Translations under genes and position numbers: made by a program | Assembly (NCBI GenBank): GCA_022510665.1 | Contig: JAFLSZ010000001.1 | Span: forward strand, 1-64,000 | Reading direction: 5' to 3' | DNA: 64,000 nt | From: Lachnospiraceae bacterium | Lineage (GTDB): Bacteria > Bacillota > Clostridia > Lachnospirales > Lachnospiraceae | Notes under the pieces: generated by a model | What the model saw: the letters and a program-made list of their open reading frames with translations, nothing else | Database searches by the model: none | Told to the model about the DNA's origin: nothing | Shown: positions 63,433 through 64,000 of the stretch, piece by piece | Layout of the letters: each line of letters opens with the position of its first letter | Position numbering within the stretch: position 1 is the stretch's first letter

Positions 63433-64000
63433 CTATTCTTTTTCAATCACATTTAAATCACGCTCATACGGCAGCGTCAGGTCCATTGTCTGATACAGCT
63501 TTTTCTGCGCTCCGTCAACATAAAACTGCACCCGGTAAATTCCCGGAAGTTCCGCCAGACTGTTGACAACGGAATAAATCGTAACTTCCTCCGATACCTC
63601 CGGCAGCTTGTCCAAAAAGCCCCCGCTCAAATCAACATAACATATTCCGTCCTTTGTGGACACGCTCACCACCTCTGTCTTTTCCGAAAGCACCGGATAT
63701 AATCCGTCTTCTACCGGGCCCGCAATCAGCTGGCGCAGCACGACCTGTTCTTCCGTTTCCGAAACCCTGTACGGAATTTTGAGATTTGACGCAATCAGCG
63801 CATCTCCCGTTTCATTCGCGTAATAGACCGTAGTGTACAGGTATTGATAATCGTCCGTGTCCGGCCCCGTATTATCAATGAAATCTTCGGGTTTCATAAT
63901 GCCGACAGGCGTATTCTGCGTTCCCATAAGCGGCTGCCCCATTACATAAAACTCTACCGAATCAATCTCCGGCACCTGACAAACCGTTTTCACAACCGCG
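63433..64000 (-). CDS. GerMN-domain lipoprotein-like protein, 5' end beyond window
   Basis: The last 188 or so residues of a protein whose start lies past the right edge. The reading frame stays open to base 64000, so the GTG at 63993 is not a real start. It shows the end of one GerMN domain (SVEFYVMGQPL) and most of a second (TTVYYANETGDALIASN, VVLRQLIAGPVEDGLYPVL, GICYVDLSGGFLD, VYSLVN-like IYSVVNSLAELPGI). GerM-type proteins act at the spore or cell envelope. It lies 13 bp upstream of comEC. Confidence 0.8.
   Translation of the reverse strand, partial: AVVKTVCQVPEIDSVEFYVMGQPLMGTQNTPVGIMKPEDFIDNTGPDTDDYQYLYTTVYYANETGDALIASNLKIPYRVSETEEQVVLRQLIAGPVEDGLYPVLSEKTEVVSVSTKDGICYVDLSGGFLDKLPEVSEEVTIYSVVNSLAELPGIYRVQFYVDGAQKKLYQTMDLTLPYERDLNVIEKE

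Overview
The window looks like chromosome from a spore-forming member of the Clostridia, most likely Lachnospiraceae. Support comes from the gene content and order: gpr-spoIIP (sporulation), hprK, a ROK glucokinase, murB, whiA, an HPr-like gene, dnaE and pfkA in one run, era-yqzL-recO, and comEC-holA next to a GerMN protein. Base composition is moderate and even, with one clearly AT-rich patch at about 1.67-3.04 kb. Family assignments come from reading motifs in the translations; no database search was run.

Layout. 1-75: the last codons of a probable GGDEF protein. 0.18-1.65 kb: an RlmD-type rRNA methyltransferase. 1.67-3.09 kb: an AT-rich island between two 50-bp direct repeats, holding a GNAT acetyltransferase and three tightly coupled small genes. 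3.2-10.3 kb: a two-gene ABC exporter facing a divergent two-component system. 10.4-14.8 kb: a complete polyamine-type ABC transporter (potABCD) led by an XRE-cupin regulator with its own operator. 15.1-16.3 kb: tRNA-Gly(CCC) and trpS. 16.3-26.7 kb (mostly minus strand): recO, a YqzL-like gene, era, an M16C peptidase, a membrane-anchored MerR regulator, an LtaS-like enzyme, an S66 peptidase and dapF. 26.8-28.1 kb: a PilZ protein and an HExxH protein.

28.1-36.9 kb is a seven-gene operon, hprK-glcK-murB-whiA-HPr-like-dnaE-pfkA, joining carbon-catabolite control, glucose phosphorylation, cell-wall precursor synthesis and replication. 37.0-41.4 kb: metF, metH and an EamA transporter. 41.5-43.2 kb: birA-bioY behind a BirA box. 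43.3-45.2 kb: a FliK-like protein away from any flagellar cluster. 45.2-47.3 kb: gpr-spoIIP. 47.4-49.1 kb: rpsT (UUG start) and hisS. 49.3-54.5 kb: an ABC ATPase, a lipoprotein, two ABC-2 permeases and a cysteine-cluster protein. 54.5-59.6 kb: an FtsX-type ABC transporter with its two-component system. 59.7-64.0 kb: tRNA-Ser(CGA), holA, comEC and a GerMN protein cut by the window edge.

The most unusual points are: (1) an HPr paralogue with Glu at position 15 in place of the phosphorylatable His but with Ser46 kept, in the same operon as HPr kinase; (2) the AT-rich island bounded by 50-bp repeats, one of which is read as the C-terminus of an acetyltransferase; (3) a membrane-tethered MerR protein with a 19-bp-spacer promoter and palindromic operator; (4) back-to-back dapF and PilZ promoters that share one palindromic -35 hexamer. 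I did not find a large new defence or mobile system. The best candidate for an undescribed module is the small three-gene island.
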